From: Carnegiea gigantea
Taxonomy: Eukaryota > Streptophyta > Magnoliopsida > Caryophyllales > Cactaceae
DNA length: 64,000 bases
Reading direction: 5' to 3'
Assembly (NCBI GenBank): GCA_029747015.1
Contig: JAKOGI010003088.1
Location: 1-64,000 of the forward strand
In this document: positions 10,589 through 23,662 of the stretch, in pieces
How positions within the stretch are numbered: the stretch's first letter is position 1
How the letters are laid out: each line of letters starts with the position of its first letter
Made by a program: the position numbers and the translations under genes
Notes under the pieces: model-generated
Seen by the model: the letters and a program-made list of their open reading frames with translations, nothing else
Told to the model about the DNA's origin: nothing
Database searches by the model: none

Positions 10589-12178
10589 AAATTCGTGAGT
10601 ACACAACCACAAGAGGGGGGGTGAATTGTGGTGTCTGATTTTCGCGTTGTAAATAACAAACACCCTCACAGAGGTTATTCTCAGATGACAAACACCCTAG
10701 TGACTTGTTTGCAGAGGGTGTTCTCAAATATTGCAAATACAAAAATCACCAAGATAAATGCGGAAAATAAAGCACACACACAATTTTTACGTGGAAAACA
10801 CCTCTAGCCCAACTGAGGTGTGAAAAACCACGACCTACCTCGTGTAGGATTTAACCACTTTCACTAACGGGTTTCACATGTTACAAATGTAACACACCTT
10901 GTTATAAATTGCAACCACGTAACCTTCTTCTCTAAGAAGGGTTACACCACGTCCAAATCTCACCAGATTGGACACGTCCAAAGCCCACACGACTGAGGAC
11001 CACTCACTCACTTTTCTTATCCAAGATCAGGGTTACAAAACACCTTACGGGGGTGCTTCTGATTTAAGCAGATGTAAGGTACAATGAAGTCCTAGTATGC
11101 CAATATCTTGAAAGCTCAGTTTGAACACAACTTATCTCGGTTTTTCTTTTCTCAAGCGTAACTCGAAAAATTCTTCTCACTAGAAAAACCACTTTTGAAA
11201 TTTTTCCTTTTTTGCGTATGTTGTGTATGTTTCTCGTCTTTTCTCCTCTATGCAAATGGGAGTGAAATGCTGAGATTTTAAACACAAAATCCAACGGTCA
11301 AAAACAAGGAGAGGTGAAAGAATCAGCTAAGTATGAAAAACAATTTTCAAGCAAGAAATACTCCCCAACGGCTAGTGATAAATTTTTCCTAAAATATAAG
11401 GGATTTGTTATCTTAAGAGATAACCCTTATCTTCCCATAGCTGTGAAGAAGATTCAAATGACAACCAGAAATCTTCAGCTTTTGAAATTTTATCATATCC
11501 GAAAATATAGGCAAAGGGAATCTTTTAGTTTTGGCAAATCTCCGAAAACCTATTTTCGCAAATCTCCCATAATATTTTCAAGAAATATTCTTTCCAGAAA
11601 AATAGCAATCTTGGAATTTAAAGAAAGTATTCTGGAGATCTTGGCCAACCGAAATGAATTTTCAAAGATAACCGGGTATGGCCACTTCAGTTCAGAAACA
11701 CCCTAGGCCCCCTGTTTGCAGGGTTGTTCGCAACTGGTGTTCTGAAGCACTTAGCGCAAATACCGATTCAAGAGGTGTTTAAAATGACGTTTTCAATATT
11801 GGCATATTAACAAGAGTCTAAACAAATAAAACCTATATACCCAAGACTTCTTGTTTTGAACCAGTAATCTTGTCCAAGATTTGTAGAGCTGCTGTGAACA
11901 CCAAGGCCAGCTTGTTTGCTGGGTTTGTTCTTTGCATTGCTGGAGTTCAGGAACATGCCTTACAATCAACTGTCGAGGTGGTGTTCTTGACTTAATATAG
12001 AATCACCAAGTAAAACCTGTTTTAAAGACTTGTTCTCACATGTAGCAAACCAGTTAATACAATAAAGATCACAAACACGAGTTAGGCCTGTTTGGAGATC
12101 GTGTTCGGAGCAACATTACTTGGACAAATTTTTACACTTGGATTTGTTATCATCAAAACTAAATATAATAACTCAACA
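10585..12178 (-). repeat. 3' LTR of copia element N
   Basis: Matches 19350-20945 almost base for base. TG...CA ends. It carries an antisense 130-codon open frame (11314-11706, plus strand) that is also open in the other LTR (20081-20473). Confidence 0.93.
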
Positions 12179-12192
12179 AATTCCCCCTTTTT
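12179..12192 (-). other. Polypurine tract of copia element N
   Basis: The minus strand reads AAAAAGGGGGAATT immediately before the 3' LTR. Confidence 0.8.
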
Positions 12193-12291
12193 GATGATGA
12201 CAAACCAAGTGAACATATTGACAAATATTAAAAACAAATTTGAGAACCATGTATGCTGATTGATTTGGTTATCCACTAAGGTCCGAGTGTT

Positions 12292-13857
12292 TCAAATTGA
12301 AAGAGGGTCAATATTTGTCAAGTAATGGTTCGTCTTCCCCCTTTTGGCATCATTAAAAAGCAAGAACAGCATTGAAAGAAAAAAATAACGGGTGGGGCGA
12401 ATCATGATAGCAGGAAGATTTATGGGTTCCTCCCTATCCAAGAAGTCGACCAGGCACTGATCAAAAAGGTCTGCTGAGTTTCTCCCTTGACCCCTCGGAA
12501 TCACGTTCTTAATGACGAACATGAAAAGTAGTTGGTGAAGAGGGATCAGATCACCCTTTTTTACAGAGGAGGGTGTTCTCAGGCTCTGTTTCTGGCTTAC
12601 CCGCTTGGATATCTCCAGGAGCCTAGCTGACTCTAGGACAGTTTTGTCCTCCCTCACATACACAGCAAATCCACGGGAGGGGATGCCCAGAATGTCACCA
12701 AGAGTGGCTGCATCGAAGGAGAAATGCCACTCATTGACAGCACTTGTCACCACCCCATTTGTGACAGAGCAGGTGGCATAGAAGTCAGCCAACTCGGGCA
12801 CAGAACACCCTTGCTGGGTGTTTGCAAACAACTCAAGCCAGCTTTGGGCTCGAAGCTTGGTCAAGAACACCCCCAGCCCAAGTTCCTCAAGGAAGGGTAT
12901 GTTCACTACCTTCCCCCTTATAACATTGCGCCGGAGGAATTGCGCGTGTTTCTCAGACAGGGGAGAGGGAGTGGAGAATTTGGTCTTTTTGATTTAAGGA
13001 GCCGGGGATGCAGTTTTGGAAAGAGGGGTTGTTTTCGGTTTCCTCTTGAGGGGTGTTTTTGAGGCTGAAGGTTTAGAAGAAGTGGTGATTGGTTTTGAAA
13101 GGTTTTGTTCATCAGAGGATTCTGAGAACACGGGGGTCCCTTGTTTGAAGGAGGGATCCTCGGAATTAGAACCAGAAAGGCTCGAGGAGGAAGAACCAGA
13201 AAGGCTCGAGGAGGAAGAGGAAATCTCCTCAATAACTGGAGCAGAAGGTTTGGAGGATCTGGGGGTCGATCTGAAAGCAATTCTCGCAGATTTGCGAGAA
13301 GGTTTAGAAGGAGGAGAAGAGAGAGTTAGAGAGGGGCGAGACCTTGGTGGTGGTCGTGTTCTTGGCGTTCGGGTGCGCCTAGCCACCATCTTCACCCTTT
13401 TTCTCTTCTCTCCAGTTTGAGAGACTAGAGGAACAGAATCATCCCCTTGGACAGGACTATCTTCTGTTTTCTCACCAGAGTCCTCCTTCAGATCCATGAA
13501 CAGATCATCGAAGAACGCATCCCCTGTTCTTTGAGTTGTTTCTGGGAATAGCACAGAAGAATAGGGTTCAAAATCCCCAAAGAGGGTTTCTGGGTTCTCC
13601 AAGAATTGGTCTTGGAAACCCGAAGAACCAGCAACAGCTTCAGAAGAAATTGGACAAGGGATTATTCCCACATACACCACTAATTTCCAACCAAAGGAGT
13701 AGGGAATATCATTCAACTCAAGCCCAATACTTTTGAGGTTTAACCGATTGAGATACCCGAATATTGTGTGGATAATTGGGCGAGGAGGAGCCGAAATCGA
13801 GGGTATAATCATGTTGTTACTCTCAGAGATTGATGAAGAATCAGTTTTGGGAGCCAT
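12292..13857 (-). pseudogene. Third reading frame of copia element N (env-position protein), one internal stop
   Basis: One continuous frame of about 520 codons from Met 13857 to 12292, interrupted only by a TAA at 12994-12996; both halves are in the same frame. The N-terminal half has a short ordered start, then a Ser/Pro/Arg/Lys-rich low-complexity region with Ser runs (near 13170-13230, a 24-bp tandem repeat). The C-terminal half (12292-12990) is globular-looking and resembles proteins often annotated as putative plant transposon protein domain; this match is from memory and uncertain. SIRE elements are known for an extra env-like frame at this place, but I see no signal peptide and only one hydrophobic stretch near its C-terminus (FFLSMLFLLF), so an envelope role is not supported. 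Confidence 0.65.
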
Positions 13858-14284
13858 TATCGCAAGGAAGAATTTCGGGTTTTGAGGGTTTTGCTAGGGT
13901 TTGAAAGCAAGAACAAAGGAGAGAGCAAGATGGGGAAGACAGACGCACGCAAGGGGGGTTTTTTAAACTCCCTACCCGTTATGAAGGGCCACCTAGGGAA
14001 CACCTAGAATTTAAGCAGGCAGTATACGTTAATGACAATCAAGGCATACCTGTTCGAGCCGCCTGTTCTTGAACATGCTTCTCACATTCCAAGGTCTGTC
14101 ATAAATACTCTTTCTCCATCTCCCAAGGCAGCAGTCTTCACATATAATCATAGTAGCACACAAGACTACACATATTCGTTAAGCATAGATCACTGTTTTG
14201 ATAACAAGAATTGCAAACAAGGGGATAGAACAGGTATTATAAGGTGTTTTTGTCAGCTTGGTCTAACTCTGAGAACAGGGGTTC
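13858..14284 (-). other. Non-coding spacer between pol and the third frame of element N
   Basis: 427 bp with no supported reading frame; a spacer or subgenomic leader is possible. I see nothing else in it. Confidence 0.5.
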
Positions 14285-17200
14285 TCAGGGTGTTTTCACC
14301 AACCCCAATTCCAGTCTGTTTCTCTCGAATTGGTCTCTACTCAGTGCTTTAGTGAATATATCAGCAATTTGATTTTTAGTGGAGCAAAAATTTATTGAAA
14401 TAAAGCCTTTTTCCACATTATCTTTTAAGAAATGATGTCGAATGTCAATATGTTTTGTCGTTTTGTGTTGACATGGGTTTTTGGCAATGTTAATAGCGCT
14501 AGTATTATCACAAAAAATACGAATGCATCCAGTGTCAACACAAAAGTCCTTAAGCTGTTGTCTTATCCACAACAGTTGAGCACAACATGAAGCTGCTGCA
14601 ACATATTCAGCTTTTGCCGTGGACATGGCAACTGAATGTTGCTTCTTGGTAGCCCAAGATACCAAACAAGGTCCAAGAAAGTGAGCCATTCCTGAGGTAC
14701 TCTTTCTATCAACTAGGAATCCAGCATAGTCAGCATCAGCATATCCAACAAGATCAAAATTGCAACCTCTAGGATACCATAAGGCTAAATTGGGTGTATG
14801 TTTCGAATATCTTAGTATCCGTTTCACAGCCTTAAGATGAGTTTCCTTAGGATTAGATTGAAAACGGGCACATAAACCAACACTAAAAACAATATCTGGT
14901 CTACTAGCGGTTAGGTATAGGAGTGAACCAATCATGCCCCTATAGAGTTTCTCCTCAACTGAGGGACTCCCATCATCCATAACCAACTTGGTTGAAGGAG
15001 GAATAGGAGTGTCTATGGGTTTGGCCGACTCCATCCCAAAACGCTTAAGTAGCTCATTGATATACTTTTGTTGATGGATCATGGTGCTGTTTGAAGTTTG
15101 CTTGATTTGTAAGCCTAAGAAAAAGTTAAGCTCACCCATCATGCTCATCTCAAACTCACTCCTCATCATATTCGAAAATTCATTGCATAAATCATGATGA
15201 GTTGCACCAAATATAATGTCATCAATATATATTTGGACAATCAATAAATGTTCCCCCTTAGATTTTAGAAACAAGATATTGTCTACCTTGCCTCTTCTAA
15301 AATCATTTTCAATTAAAAAACTTGACAACCGTTCATACCAGCTCTAGGAGCTTGTTTTAGGCCATAAAGATCTTTGTCAAGTTTGAAAACATGGTTAGGA
15401 AATTCACTGTTTTCAAAACCAGGGGGTTGTTTGACATACGCCTCTTCTTTAAGGTATCCGTCGAGGAATGCACTTTTCACGTCCATTTCATATAGCTTGA
15501 TTTCCATATGAGCTGCAAAGGCTATTAAGATTCGTATAGCCTCAATTCTAGCAACTGGTGCAAAGATTTCTTCATAATCGATCCCTTCTTCTTGATTATA
15601 CCCTTGAACAACCAGCCGTGCCTTGTTCCTAGTGACTGTTCCTGACTCATCCAGTTTGTTTCGAAACACCCACTTGGTTCCAATGATTTTTCTCTCAGCC
15701 GGTCGAGGTACAAGGTGCCACACTTTGTTTCTTTCAAATTGATGAAGCTCTTCTTGCATAGCCGTGATCCAATCTGAATCTGCAAGAGCTTTATTAACAC
15801 TTTTTGGCTCAATGTTAGAAAGAAAAGCATAGAAAGCACAAAAATTCTTAAGTTTAGATCTAGTTTGCACTCCAGTATTAATATCTGACAAGATTTGATC
15901 AAGAGGGTGCGAACTATGGTGCTTCCATGGTCTTGGATTAAATGGATCCACAGACACATGCTCTGTTCTAACTGAAATGTGTGTAGGATCAGGCTCAAGA
16001 ACACCTCCTGATCCTGTTTCTGCACCTGTTTGCAAGCTTGTTCCTCAAGAGCATGGTTTCGAACATGGTTCAACGGTGTTTCCCCCTGTTTGGTTCTCAC
16101 CTTGCCTGCCATTTTGAGGAACAGCTTCTGTACCTGTTTTCTTCAGGGTGTTCCCACCTTGTTTTTCTTGGTTCAACAATTCCTTTTGGACAAGACCTAA
16201 TTCAAACTCTTCATCCTGTGCATCACTCTCATTCAAAGAGTTAGATTCATCAAAAAAACACATGCACACTTTCCTCAACACACAAGGTTCTTTTGTTAAA
16301 GACTTTGTATGCCTTACTGTGAGAGGAATAACCAAGAAATATTGCCTCATCACCCCTTGGATCAAACTTTCCTAAAGCATCTTTCCCATTGTTATGCACG
16401 AAACATCTACAACCAAATGTTCTTAGATGCATAATGTTGGGTTTTCTGCCTTTGAGAAGTTCATAAGGAGTTTTGTTCAAAATGGGTCTAATCATGCATC
16501 TATTTATAATGTAACATGATGTGTTCAAGGCTTCCGCCCAAAAGTTCTTAGGAAGACCACTAGCAATAAGCATTGTTCTAGTCATGTCTTCTAGGGTACG
16601 ATTTTTTCGTTCAACCACCCCATTCTGCTGGGTGTTCTCGGGGCTGAGAAGTTATGATCAACACCATGTTCATTACAAAAGTTTGTAAAACTTGCATTTT
16701 CAAATTCAGTACCATGATCAAACCTCAAGCTTACCAATGAGTGTCCTACTCTCTTTTCAATCCTTTTGAGAAGGGCAATAAACTTCTCACAGGTTTCATT
16801 CTTGGATGTCAAGAATAAAGTCCAAGTAAATCGAGAGTAATCATCCACAATTACGAGCACATACCTCTTCCCTCCTCTACTATACCACATAGATCAATAT
16901 GCAATAATTCAAGAGGTCGGGTAGTGCTTACACACTTTTTAGATTTTAAAGAAGATCTGACTTGTTTTCCTTTTGCACAAGCTTCACATACCCTGTCATC
17001 ATTATACTTGATGGAAGGTAGTCCCACAACCAAATCTTTGGAAACAAGTTTGTTTAACAAGGACAGGCTTGCATGACCAAGTCTCTTGTGCCATAGCATT
17101 ATATCATCATTTAATGCATTTAAACAAGTCAGATTATTTTGGGGAAGAGTGGAAATACAAACTTTATAAACATTTTGACATTGCTTCCCCCTCAACACAA

Positions 17201-17504
17201 CATCTCCTGTGTCGTTATTCACAACTAAGCAACGTGTTTTTGAAAACAGTACTAGGTTGTTCTTGTCACACAGTTGGGACACACTTAGCAAATTGTGTTT
17301 TAACCCATCAACTAAGTGTACATTATCAATTGAGTAGAAGAGAGTTTTACCAATATTACCTATACCGATAATTGTCCCATACTTGCCGTTTCCAAATGCT
17401 ACACTCCCACCATTCAAAGCTGTAAGTGAGAGAAAATTTGATCTTTCACCAGTCATGTGCCGTGAACACCCACTATCAACAAACCACAACTGCCTGTTTT
17501 TCAA
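14285..17504 (-). pseudogene. Broken copia pol (protease, integrase, RT, RNaseH) of element N
   Basis: Order on the minus strand: protease motif FVDSGCSRHMTG (near 17470), integrase zinc region (HKRLGHASLSLLNKL) and core (FDHGTEFENASF), and the ERKNRTLEDM segment. An RT of copia type follows ([25 protein letters not shown], catalytic YIDD near 15240), then RNaseH (YADADYAGFLVDRKSTSG, ending at 14285). The frame changes near 16880, 16637, 16255 (in a run of seven T on the coding strand) and 15341, and there is an in-frame stop at 16045. Most are single-base indels. Each domain is recognisable but no complete polyprotein can be made. Confidence 0.9.
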
Positions 17505-17562
17505 GGGTGTTAGTGGGGTTGTTTGTAAGGTTGTTCTCTCTCACTTCAGCCTGCAAAACAAA

Positions 17563-19294
17563 TCACGGGTTAGTTATGGGAACCCAGATCCACTTGGGTC
17601 CCATTCTTTTAGACATGTAAAGCTCATCTTTTCTAATCCAGATTTGTTTCACATACCTTTCATTCTTTTCATTGGCATGTTTTCTTAAAGGGCAAGTGTA
17701 TCTATAATGACCCGTTTTACTACAATGAAAGCAAACGATGTTTTCAGGTAATCCCACATACTTTCTAGGTATTGGGTAAACGGTCCGTTTATACTTGTAA
17801 CCAAGTCCCTTTTTGTTTCTACTGTGATGAGTGTTTAACCAATCAAGGGCTTGTGAAGATTTGTTCCAGCGTTTGTTTGTGGCAAGATCAGTTTCTAATT
17901 TTTCTATGTTGGCATTCAAGCTCTGCTTTTCATTTAGCAGGGATTCAACTATTTCTTCCACTTCAAAGAGTTTTTTCTCTACTTGTGTATAATCGCCTTC
18001 TTTTAGAAGAGGTCTTCTCTAAGCACGTTAATATTCTCATGTAAACCGAGTTTTTCATTTTTGAGAATTTCATTTTCAAGCTCTAGGTCACGAACTTCTC
18101 TTTTTAGATCAGCACAGGGGTCTATCAAATTATATAGAAGTTCTTCTAAAGTGGCTTTGTTAAGACCATGTACCTTGTTCTTGAGATCTGAGAAGCTGAT
18201 TGTTGATTCATCATCTGAATCTGAATCACTTTGTGTCATAAGTGCTACGGCCCCTTCTTCAGCTTCAGATTCTCCTTCATCCTCAGAGGAATCTCCCCAA
18301 GCAGCCAGCATAGCTTTCGAGAATCGCTTGCCCAGATTGTTTACAGGGTGTTTTCGACCCTGTTTTCGAGGGTGTTCGGGCATCTGATCTTCTTGAAGAA
18401 GAGGGCAATTTTTGACTAAGTGATCTGGTTTGCCGCACTTAAAACACCCTGTGAGCTGTTCTTTGGGGGTGTTTCTGGACTTACTGAAGTCTTTTCTTTT
18501 GTTGTTCTCCTTAACCTTTTTGAAGAATTTCTTGAATTTTCTGGACATTAGGGCCATATCTTCATCTTCAAGGTCAGAGTCAGTGTCCTCATGTGCTTTC
18601 AAGGCAAGCCCACGATCCTTCTTTTGCTCCTCTCTTTGTTGTGAGTTCTTTCGGAGTTCATAGGTCTGGAGATTACCAATCAACTCGTCGAGGGTGATCT
18701 TGTTCATGTCATTAGCCTCTTGGATGGTTGTTACTTTGGCCTCCCACGTACGAGGTAAAATTCTGAGGATTTTCCTCACCAACTCTTCAGTGGTGAAAGA
18801 TCTTCCCAGGGATTTTAACTCGTTCGTGATGTGGGTAAACCGTGTATACATATCCATCACAGTCTCACGATCACCCATATCAAACAACTCATATTGTTGC
18901 ATAAGTAGCTCAATTCTAGATTGTTTAACCTGACTCGTACCTTCATGAGCAACTTGCAGGGCGTTCCAGATAGCTTGGGCTGATTCACACTCAGAGATGC
19001 GAGTGTATTCATCGGGTCCTAGGCCAAAATATAGAAGCTTTTTGGCCTTGGCATTTTTCTCCATCTTTTTATAGTCCTCGACATCAAACTCATGAGGTTC
19101 TTTGGGAGCTGTTTTTCCTTCAGAAGGGTTTTTATGGGAACAAAAGGCCTGTTCTTGATGAGCATCCATAACTCATAGTCTTCGGCTTGTATATAGTTCT
19201 CCATCCTATTCTTCCACCAACTATAGTGTTGGCCATTGAAGTAAGGAGGGCGAGTAATGGATTGTCCTTCAAGAATTCCTTGTGGAGTACTCAT
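17563..19294 (-). pseudogene. Broken gag of copia element N
   Basis: Starts MSTPQGILEGQS at 19294. It has the copia gag core (YFNGQHYSWWKNRMENYI, then IWNALQVAHEGTSQVKQSRI), a first CCHC knuckle (CFKCGKPDHLVKNC, near 18430), a long acidic coiled-coil region, and a second knuckle (CFHCSKTGHYRYTC, near 17700). Two knuckles and the long coiled coil fit SIRE gag. A 1-bp deletion near 19122 and a frameshift near 18005 break it; it ends in TGA at 17563, ahead of protease. Confidence 0.85.
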
Positions 19295-19335
19295 CTTCAG
19301 AATCTCTCAAGGTGTTAACCTTTTGTAGGAGAACT

Positions 19336-19347
19336 GCTCTGATACCA
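19336..19347 (-). other. Primer-binding site of copia element N
   Basis: TGGTATCAGAGC on the minus strand, two bases from the 5' LTR end; initiator Met-tRNA type. Confidence 0.9.
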
Positions 19348-19349
19348 CT

Positions 19350-20945
19350 TGTTAAATTCGTGAGTATACAACCACAAGAGGGGGGTGAATTGTGGTGTCT
19401 GATTTTCGCGTTATAAATAACAAACACCCTCACAGAGGTTATTCTCAGATGACAAACACCCTAGTGACTTGTTTGCAGGGGGTGTTCTCAAATATTGCAA
19501 ATACAAAAATCACCAAGATAAATGCAGAAAATAAAGTGCACACACAATTTTTATGTGGAAAACACCTCTAGCCCAACTGAGGTGTGAAAAACCACGACCT
19601 ACCTCGTGTAGGATTTAACCACTTTCACTAACGGGCTTCACACGTTACAAATGTAACACACCTTGTTACAACTTGCAACCACGTAACCTTCTTCTCTAAG
19701 AAGGGTTACACCACGTCCAAATCTCACCAGATTGGACACGTCCAAAGTCCACACGACTGAGGACCACTCACTCACTTTTCTGATCCAAGATCAGGGTTAC
19801 AAAACACCTTACGGGGGTGCTTCTGATTTAAGCAGATGTAAGGTACAATGAGGTCCTAGTATGCCAATATCTTGAAAGCTCAGTTTAAACACAACTTGTC
19901 TCGGTTTTTCTTTTCTCAAGCGTAACTCGAAAAATTCTTCTCACTAGAAAAACCACTTTTGAAATTTTCCTTTTTTTTTTGCGTATGTTGTGTATGTTTC
20001 TCGTCTTTTCTCCTCTATGCAAATGGGAGTGAAATGCTGAGATTTTAAACACAAAATCCAACGGTCAAAAACAAGGAGAGGTGAAAGAATCAGCTAAGTA
20101 TGGAAAACGATTTTCAAGCAAGAAATACTCCCCAACGGCTAGTGATAAATTTTTCCCAAAATATAAGGGATTTGTTATCTTAAGAGATAGCCCTTATCTT
20201 CCCATAGTCGTGAAGAAGATTCAAATGACAACCAGAAATCTTCAACTTTTGAAATTTTATCATATCCGAAAATATAGGCAAAGGGAATCTTTTAGTTTTG
20301 GCAAATCTCCCAAAACCTATTTTCGCAAATCTCCCATAATATTTTCAAGAAATATCCTTTCCAGAAAAATAGCAATCTTGGAATTTAAAGAAAGTATTCT
20401 GGAGATCTTGGCCAACCGAAATGAATTTTCAAAGATAACCGGGTATGGCCACTTCAGTTCAGAAACACCCTAGGCACCCTGTTTGCAGGGTTGTTCGCAA
20501 CTGGTGTTCTGAAGCACTTAGCGCAAATACCGATTCAAGAGGTGTTTAAAATGACGTTTTCAATATTGGCATATTAACAAGAGTCTAAATAAATAAAACC
20601 TATATACCCAAGACTTCTTGTTTTGAACCAGTCATCTTGTCCAAGATTTGTAGAGCTGCTGTGAACACCAAGGCCACCTTGTTTGCTGGGGTTGTTCTTT
20701 GCATTGCTAGAGTTCAGGAACATGCCTTACAATCAACTGTCGAGGTGGTGTTCTTGACTTAATATAGAATCACCAAGTAAAACCTGTTTTGAAGACTTGT
20801 TCTCATATGTAGCAAACCAGTTAATACAATAAAGATCACAAACACCAGTTAGGCCTGTTTGGAGATCGTGTTTGGAGCAACATTACTTGGACAAATTTTT
20901 ACACTTGGATTTGTCATCATCAAAACTAAATATAATAACTCAACA
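19350..20945 (-). repeat. 5' LTR of copia element N
   Basis: 1596 bp, paired with 10585-12178. Carries the second copy of the antisense 130-codon open frame at 20081-20473. Confidence 0.93.
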
Positions 20946-21121
20946 ATATATATATATAAATACAAAAAGGTAACATATATATAAGCATATTCCCTTCCCA
21001 ACCTACGCTCACACTCCGAGCAGTCCTTATGTCTACCTATTTTAGGGTTATTAACTAATATTATTCTCTTTATCCTTTAGGCGAGCCTTCATGTCAGTTA
21101 ACCTGGGCTCTGATACCACTT
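20946..21121 (-). other. Leader of element L next to its primer site
   Basis: Continues the leader interrupted by N. The minus strand at 21107-21118 reads TGGTATCAGAGC (primer site), three bases from the LTR end at 21122. Confidence 0.8.
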
Positions 21122-23621
21122 TGTAACACCCCCAGATTTCTAATTCTTTATTTACTACTGATTTAACCTGAATGGCAGCAGGAACTCCTAACGGGGTGTT
21201 ACCGCCGTATTCCCTTCTTGGAAATACCAGGCTGGATATCATAACTAATATTTAAAACAAAGTCTTTACGAATCAAAGCCCACCACACATGGGTCCATGA
21301 ATTTTAACACAAAACTTGAACATCATAATTAAACCAACTAGATTCTATTACAACTTCTAAAATCCTTTTTAAGCACAACCAGCATTCGAGCCTCGCTCTA
21401 CTCTCCTGTCCCTAATCCCAAGTACAGCTAGATCACCTGAAAACAAAACATGTTATAATAGTGAGATAAACTCAGTAACATTCACACCCACAGTCAAAGA
21501 CACGTACAAAATTCATTTTTGAAAACATTTTAGGGAAAAGGGGGAAACAACAACACATTTTCGAGGTACACAACCCATTATCGCCATCTTCCAAAAAAAA
21601 ATCAATTTCAGAATCACACTTCCATAGTTCCATTCAAAATGTTCAGCTTCAGATAAGTCTTGGGTGAGCGACCCAGTGGGTCTCATGGCCTGCGCTCTAA
21701 CATAGCGCAGCAGCTCAGCTCTTTCCTAGCCGACTGCCCCTCAGGTGGTTACTGCTTAACTTTCCTGGCCTACCACCATCATGGGTGGTTACCGATAACC
21801 TGGACCACGTCTCGGCTGAGCACGTGGCCGCCCACATGCATGCACCTATTACCCGGGGAAGGCTATGGCCTTCAATCAGTTCCAATCGATTTAACTCACC
21901 CTAGTTAGTTCCTTTCAGTTAATGGATACCAACTTGACACATTCAGTTTCATTCAGATTTAAATACTTTTCCAATAGAAATTAGAATGCAGAAACAGAAC
22001 TTCAATTACAATCACAGTAAGTTTCAACTTTTACAACAGTAAGCTTCAACTTTTACAATATGGAGATTTCCAACTTTCAGAACAACCACAGCATTCAGTT
22101 CCCATCAAGGAACCACTCATAAATTTCACATCAGTGTTCATCCCGTTGGAAAGGAATGCCAAGGAATCAATATAAGAACTCCCAAAACTTCCATGGTTTC
22201 AGTAACATAGGAGAAAGGTTAGGGCATGACTGTTACCTGGGTACCGTATAATTTACGGGCTCGGTTACTTTAATGAGGGTTCACTGTTTCGCATCTGGGC
22301 CCACAAACAGCCCATAGTCAGTCCACATTCAGTCTAGGGCACCCCTAGGCCTCCCCCAAATTTAAAAAGAGGTTTTCTAGATCTTTATTCATCCAACCCT
22401 ATCCGGGGTGAAGGTTCGGCTGGCCAGTTATGGGTCCAACTTTCAAAAAATTATAACTCTAGTCCCTGATATTCGTTTCTAGTGTTCTGGGTCAATCTGG
22501 AAACCTTACAATGTCCTCTGTCTTTTCTATGTTTAGAGCTTGGCTTGGTTCTGCCCCAAACCCAGTCAAATTTTTGTTTCTTCCGGCAATGCCAAAGATT
22601 GTCTTCCCTAGGATAGTCCCGGCAAATTTTGTCAAAACTCGGGCTACGCTGCTCCAAATGACCCAATTCCAAAGTGATATTATTTAAAACATCTAGAGGC
22701 TCCTACTCAGTAAATTTCACAATTTTTGACCACCAGTACCAGCCTAGGGAATTTTTCTAATCTGAGGGCAAAATAGTCCAGATTCTGCTTCCCCAGATTC
22801 TACCCAGATTTTTACTCCTAAATTCCCATCCTCATAACTTTCTCTCCCGACTTCCAAAAATCATGTTCTTACCCAATCCAGAAACACAATTTTGTCTACT
22901 AAAACGTTCATGTTTAGAACTTCCACAAATTCACAGCACAACCAAGTCTAAAAATTCAAAAACCGCACCCTATGCGTGCAGTTTCCAGTTTTGATAGGGC
23001 TCGGTATTTTGGCCATAACGCTCTCAATTTAACTCCAATTCATCCAATTCAAAAACCCACATAATCTTCACATCTTAATCTAACTACTATAAAAAGTTCA
23101 TAATTTTTGGACAACCAGAATAATTATACCGAATTTTCAAATTTGAGTCAAAAACAGTGCGAACTCTGTCCAGATTGTGCGACCCCTTTTTACACGGTTT
23201 TCGCTCGTTTTGGGTTACTCAAAAAAAATACGCCTGTACCCGTTAGACATGCTTAAACCCTCACCCAGACCCAATCATGCCAAAAGAACCCACCTTTACC
23301 ATTAAATACCAAAATAACATTAAAAACGTTGTTATTAGTACCTTTGATCGAAATCGGATCTAGATCGAGGGAAACTCCTTTGTTCAAATTCAACACCGAG
23401 AGTGCTGAGAAAATAATGAAGGTTATATCAAAATCTTCATTTACAATGGTCATAAAAATTCACAAGAATAAAAGGGATTAAAAAGAGAACAAAAGAGATG
23501 AAAAGAAAAGTCGTGATTTTTTTTGGATGCATGATCTTGATCTTCTTACCAAAAACAAGAGGAACATCCGGTGGGGTGGCGGCACTAGGGCGGCCGGACG
23601 ATGGTCGATGACGGCGTAATG

Positions 23622-23662
<41 letters not shown>

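Larger units (their letters stand above)
10585..20945 (-). mobile_element. Element N: full-length SIRE/Maximus-like Ty1/copia retrotransposon
   Basis: About 10.4 kb with two ~1595-bp LTRs (TGTTAAATTC...CTCAACA), primer site 19336-19347, gag, protease, integrase, RT and RNaseH in copia order, and a third reading frame between pol and the 3' LTR. Large size, a coiled-coil gag with two knuckles and the extra downstream frame fit the SIRE lineage. The LTRs differ at roughly 2% of sites by eye. Six or more small frameshifts make pol non-functional. Confidence 0.9.

Noticed and set aside
10130..10669. A 179-aa protein starting at 10669
   Set aside because: The start lies in the copia LTR and crosses the AT repeat, so the N-terminus is an artefact of insertion.
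21660..21908. 82-codon frame in the L LTR
   Set aside because: Single open stretch in LTR sequence with no recognisable domain and no second copy to test it.
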